From: Hedera helix
Lineage: Eukaryota; Streptophyta; Magnoliopsida; Apiales; Araliaceae
NCBI GenBank assembly: GCA_947179155.2
Contig: OX359285.1
Location: 13,329,510-13,393,509 of the forward strand
Length of the DNA stretch: 64,000 nucleotides
Reading direction: 5' to 3'
Shown: piece after piece, positions 59,601 to 64,000 of the stretch
How the letters are laid out: every line of letters starts with the position of its first letter
How positions within the stretch are numbered: the stretch's first letter is position 1
Notes under the pieces: model-generated
Databases searched by the model: none
What the model was told of the DNA's origin: nothing
The model's input: the letters and a program-made list of their open reading frames with translations, nothing else
Position numbers and translations under genes: made by a program

Positions 59601-59642
59601 CTGAAAAAATTGGTTTTAAGCAAGAGTGAGCACGACGACTCA
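59601..59642 (-). promoter_or_regulatory. Hairpin plus acceptor-like site in H 5' LTR
   Basis: Minus strand TGAGT-CGTCGT-GCTCA (one wobble pair), CTCTTGCTT, ATTTTTTCAG. The frame after it is open for about 31 codons but is not strongly basic. Confidence 0.4.
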
Positions 59643-61375
59643 GCAACTTTAACAACTATACAAAACATCTTGTATGCTTCACATATTAAACATACTCTGC
59701 ATTTTATACGTATGTCATGCTTTTCATGCTTTTCATTTTATGAATGCTTCATACTTCTTTTGCATCGCATATAATACACATCTAGCATATATCAAGTCAT
59801 GTTTCTTATTCTGTACATACTTCGCATATAATCATATTTCATGTGTTTCACATAACACAAATATCATCAATATATTCGCATATCAATAATTTAATAACAT
59901 ATGGTTGCATAGAAATGCACATAGGAGCAAATTCTGAAAAACTTGCATAGTTCGCTTATACCATTTACGCTTATTTTGCGTCTTTCGTTCAATCTACAAT
60001 TTATATATAAAATTGACATAATTATGAGATATAATGACTATTAATTAGCCTTTATATAAGGCTCTAACTTCAATTATTAACTCTTAAGATGTCCGACAAA
60101 TGAACCCTTAAGTTCAGAACAAAAACCCCAGTTCAAATACAGTTCGGACATATCGGATATGCTTAACCAACTTACGCCTTCGCTACACGTTATCCGCACG
60201 ACCCACTTTTTAATAAGTTGTCTAAAATAGTCATAAACAGACTATTCACATCAATTTAATTCAATTAACTTTCTTCTTTTACATAACTTAATTATTTGAA
60301 CATTTAATAATATACCAAACATCTCAAAATATAATATGCATTTAATAATATAAAACTACATTCAAATATTATTAACCACTTAATAATATTTTAATCACTT
60401 ATTAATATTATTAACCATTTAATAATATTTTTATTCTAATATTATTAATTATTTAATAATATTTTAATTATTTATTAATATTATTAACTATTTAATAATA
60501 TTTTAATCTCTTACTATTATTATTAATCACTTAAAAATCACTTATCATTATTATTAAATATAAATAATTACTCCTTATGTAATATTTAAGATTTAAACTA
60601 CTTAATATAAATTGTTTAATCACTTCCTTATTCCTTTAATTTCTTCCTTTTATTTATTTAATATTAATTAAATAAATAATTAATCTAATTAACCTTACTT
60701 GTTTATTCATCTTTGCATAACCAATTATTTACATAACCTTATTTCTCTTTAATTATTATTTAATATCATTTAAATAATAATCAATTAATTAATTATCCTC
60801 AAATCCTTTAATGATTATTTAAATAATACTCTCTTAATTAATTAACCATATTTAATATTCATTAAATAACAAATGATAATTTTATTCACTTCATCTCCTT
60901 TTAATTATTATTTAATATCCTTTAAATATTAACTAATTAATTAATTATCCTTATTTATTAAACTAATAAATAATTACTTTATTAACTTCATCTTTCTTTA
61001 ATTACTATTTAATATCTTTTAAATAATAATTAATTATCTAATTATCCTTATTTATTATTTAATTAATATTTAATATTAATTAAATATTAAATAATTATTT
61101 ATTAACTGTATATCCTCCTTTATTTATTATTTAATAATAAATAATTAGCAATTATATTTATTTGCTTTAATTATTATTAATTATAATAATGGCTTTAATT
61201 TACTTTATTTATTATTTATTATATAAATAATAAATAATTATTAAACTTGGGTCCCAAATTAATTATATTAATTTTTAAATATTTTTATCCAATTCGGACT
61301 TAAATGACCCGAACTGACCCAACCCGAATGGCCCGACCAGACCCGGAACGAAAAATACACTGCCCATGAACAGCA

Positions 61376-61395
61376 ACTAGGGCCTCGGCCCTAGT
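61376..61395 (-). repeat. GC-rich palindrome in H 5' LTR
   Basis: ACTAGGGCC-TC-GGCCCTAGT. Arms remain complementary despite differing from the 3' LTR copy at one base pair. Confidence 0.8.
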
Positions 61396-63459
61396 GTTGT
61401 AGAAACCTTTTCTAGGTTTTGTCTGCTCGACCCTCTTTCATTAATAGTACCATAACTTCTTTATTTTGAAATATTTTAGAGTTATTCTTGAGTCCATTCT
61501 CATTAAAATTTCCCCTTTTACAACTTTTCTTCAGATCATAAATCCAAATTCCAAACGGAACCGGACTCAAAACTGATCACAAGGACAACGTGAAAACTAA
61601 CTTCATAAATCCTTGGTTTGATTGGTTCAAACTTGAATAAAATAACATCTACACATTCAAATGACATCAACTCAGTGTCATTGTCTTCCTAACTTTTTGT
61701 TTTACAACATTTCATGGTTCGGTCTCATTTTTGAAAACGTTTTGATAAGAAATTTAAGATCGAACCATCTAGGGTTTTACCGGTAAATCACTATATAGGC
61801 TTTTCTTCCCTTTAATTGCGTAATACACATACCAATACTTGTATTAACTATATCAAACTATGAATATACCTATATATCATAGTTTTAGACCTCTAGAGTA
61901 TCAAAATAACTTTTGATCGGTTAAAAATATATTTTAACCGTTTAAAACATATATAAACTATAAAAATGAACTAAATAAGGTTTAGAATACTTTTGAACCT
62001 TTTTTACATAGATGTTCCTCCTCCTCTTGATATGAACTTGGCTTGTGACTCCTCATTGACTATCCTCTAGCAATCTCCTTGATGGATCTTCGACTCACAA
62101 GAGTTTGCTTGCATTTCTATCAAAGAAGCTCTCTTTTCTCTCTAGCATTCCTAGAAAAATGACTAACAAACATAACAAGAGTGTTAAGGATGCTATTTAT
62201 AAAACCTCCCTAATCACCATCAATATTCACTAATCAACTAGTGTTGGTCAAATTAGGAGTTAATTGTGTTTACTATTGGATTAATGGACTACTTGAAATG
62301 ACCCCCATCAAGCTTGCTTACAAGTTATTGGTTAAGTAACTTATAAGCTACACAAAAGCAACAAGCCAACATGTGGTCCCCCCCCCCCTAGTGTTGACCG
62401 GCCATATGGCCTTAAATGAGCCAATTTTCATTTATTTTTTCTACCTTTATATACATATATACATATATATACCCATATATATAAATGTTGACCAATCTTT
62501 GACTTCTATTTAGGCTCCACCTTGGACTTAGGAATTAAATATATTAGGCTCATCCATTTAATTTGTTTTGGCTCAATTTAATTATCACATTGGGCTAACA
62601 TTAAATACCTTATGTTAAATTTAGTTAAAATAAACATTGAGCTAGTTTAATTATTACATAGATCAAGGTTAAATTAATTATATGAACTACTAGGTTAATT
62701 TATGTAACTTAGTTTAATACCTCAATTGGACTTATAATATTATCCAATTAGACTTGCATTAAATTAATCTACCACCTTAGGTTACTCAATTAACTCATCC
62801 ATAGTTAATTATCATAATCAAATTCACTCACCTAACAATCAACCAATATTTCGTTAATGCTCTCACTCATGTCTACCAACTACGGTTATTAAATTAACCC
62901 TACATTGATTAATTCTCTACACTCCACAATATTTTTCAACACTTTGTCCAACATTGGACTTTTAAGTGTTTGGGCTATATAGCTTTCTTTGCATTGGGCT
63001 CTCTTATTTAATTATTTGGGTTCTCTTATTTAATTATCCATCTCCATGCAAGCATTCCCATATTAGGCTAACATCTATAATCATTTAGGGTTAGTCCACT
63101 AGTAGTAATTAAATTACTTTGACTTTTCATGCGGCTAAATCCTTAAATTTATTTGGACCTCTTTATTAGTACCAACAAGACTTTCAACAATTCAACTATT
63201 AGGCTTGCTTTAATCCATTAATGGACTTTATACAACAACTTAATAATTAAGTTAATTACTTAATTAATTACTTCTTAATATTGTCATTCTAGACAAACAT
63301 TCTAGTTTTTTCATAACTTTAACTCATAACTAATATAATTAACATAATTAATTATATTTCATGACTTTTCTTCTTACTTAATATTTAATTAATTAATTTA
63401 TTAGTTTTGGTTGAGTATTAATTTACTCATCTTCTTTTTTGGCTAACAAATACCACTAT

Positions 63460-63462
<3 letters not shown>

Positions 63463-63515
<53 letters not shown>
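63463..63515. repeat. (TA)n microsatellite in H 5' LTR
   Basis: About 26 TA units; the 3' LTR has a shorter run near 58,450. Confidence 0.95.
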
Positions 63516-63517
<2 letters not shown>

Positions 63518-63739
63518 CCACTCTCACTTCTCAATTGAATTTATTTTCTTAATAAATTCTCTACATGTATCATTAAAATATTTTCACATTTAATTTCTAA
63601 CAAATAAATTATGTTAAAAAAAAATTACCCATTTTCTACACAACTCACTTTTCCAATTCTAGATTTTAATCCATAACCTTTAATTAATATTTAAAATCTT
63701 ATCTACAATTCTTGTAAATATCTGGGATATTACAGAAAT

Positions 63740-64000
63740 ATTATAAGAAAATTTTATATGAGGTATGTGTAAATTTATTAGGAAAATAAATTTCAATTGG
63801 AGAGATATTTTTAAGTTAACAAGAAAGTGTATATATATAGAGATGCGTATATACTCGAAGGTGTGCTAATTATATTTTAGCTGAACATGATAAATGATTA
63901 ACTGAATTAATCACCAAGAACACTGTAAAGCTTAATATATTAATTAAACAAGCTTATGAAAGTTAAACCTTGAATGGTAATTAAGATAGCCCAAATTAGT
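63740..64000 (+). mobile_element. E-family LTR continuing past H to window end
   Basis: AT-rich, with a TATATATAGAG run like the microsatellite-containing early part of LTR E. Follows the GAAAT flank of H and is inferred to be the other half of the LTR begun at 52,431. No gene. Confidence 0.4.

Larger units (their letters stand above)
52704..63734 (-). mobile_element. H: minus-strand LTR element with minimal internal region
   Basis: 5' LTR 63,734-59,213, internal 59,212-58,686 (527 bp), 3' LTR 58,685-52,704 including a ~1.5-kb insert. Flanks GAGAT (52,699-52,703) and GAAAT (63,735-63,739) fit a target duplication with one change. Primer-binding site and polypurine tract are both present. The LTRs differ by about 7-8% in the first 200 bases, so this is the oldest LTR pair here. 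It resembles a large non-autonomous (LARD-like or internally deleted) element. Confidence 0.85.
59213..63734 (-). repeat. H 5' LTR (4,522 bp)
   Basis: Minus strand: TGTAATATCCCAG start at 63,734, GTCGTCACA end at 59,213. Contains a TATA-like box (62,194-62,202), GC island 61,376-61,395, AT tract 60,300-61,240, hairpin 59,627-59,642 and acceptor-like ATTTTTTCAG (59,610-59,601). A (TA)n run lies at 63,463-63,515. Confidence 0.9.

Noticed and set aside
1..64000. Host genes, tRNA or rRNA genes
   Set aside because: No frame outside element A and the virus fragment shows a convincing domain, and no cloverleaf-like or rRNA-like sequence was noticed by eye; a trained tRNA search was not possible here.

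Overview
This is a gene-poor, strongly AT-rich block of a flowering-plant (probably eudicot) nuclear genome. I see no host protein gene, tRNA or rRNA that I can support. Almost all of the window is LTR retrotransposons inserted into one another, plus one fragment of an endogenous plant pararetrovirus. Clade calls (Ty1/copia, Ty3/gypsy chromovirus of Tekay/Del type, caulimovirid) rest on reading protein motifs by eye; percentages come from hand alignment and are approximate.

Layout. 1-6.54 kb: C1, a plus-strand Ty1/copia element with a 5' LTR cut by the window edge, a primer-binding site, a long leader and a heavily broken gag-pol. 6.78-8.76 kb: a second, about 99% identical LTR of the same family, flanked on both sides by GAATG, so probably an independent solo LTR. 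8.77-10.88 kb: CACTA-like palindromic sequence and a minus-strand LTR-like segment (X). 10.88-36.76 kb: C2, a minus-strand copia relative split by gypsy element A (12,435-34,139, target duplication TATAT). The right LTR of A is split by solo LTR B (23,171-31,060, duplication TTTAA), and B is split by solo LTR C (26,341-29,784, duplication TTTAT/TTTAC). That is four insertion levels. 36.8-41.5 kb: decayed gypsy sequence and LTR D. 41.5-42.7 kb: C3, another minus-strand copia fragment. 42.7-51.35 kb: minus-strand LTR-like sequence F with a 530-bp tandem array, split by solo LTR E (43,255-47,568, duplication ATCAC) and solo LTR G (49,290-51,235). 52.7-63.7 kb: H, a minus-strand element with two ~4.5-kb LTRs around only 527 bp of internal sequence; its 3' LTR carries a pararetrovirus movement-protein fragment inside a TA repeat.

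Gene content. Element A is the only one with readable full-length coding capacity: an extra coiled-coil ORF ahead of gag, then gag, protease, reverse transcriptase, RNase H, integrase and chromodomain. It is broken by in-frame stops that look like C-to-T/G-to-A changes and by frameshifts. Everything else is LTR or non-coding remnant.

The most interesting pattern is shared by the long gypsy LTRs A, B, C, D, E and H, although their sequences differ widely. Downstream of the promoter each has a splice-donor-like site, then (clear in five of the six) a GC-rich palindromic island, usually a long AT tract, then a small hairpin TGAGC...GCTCA directly before an acceptor-like TTTTCAG or TTTGCAG, often followed by a short basic reading frame. 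GC-rich palindromic islands also occur in unrelated LTRs (G, F) and in the copia leader of C1, where they share the CGCGCATTGCGCG core with gypsy A and B.
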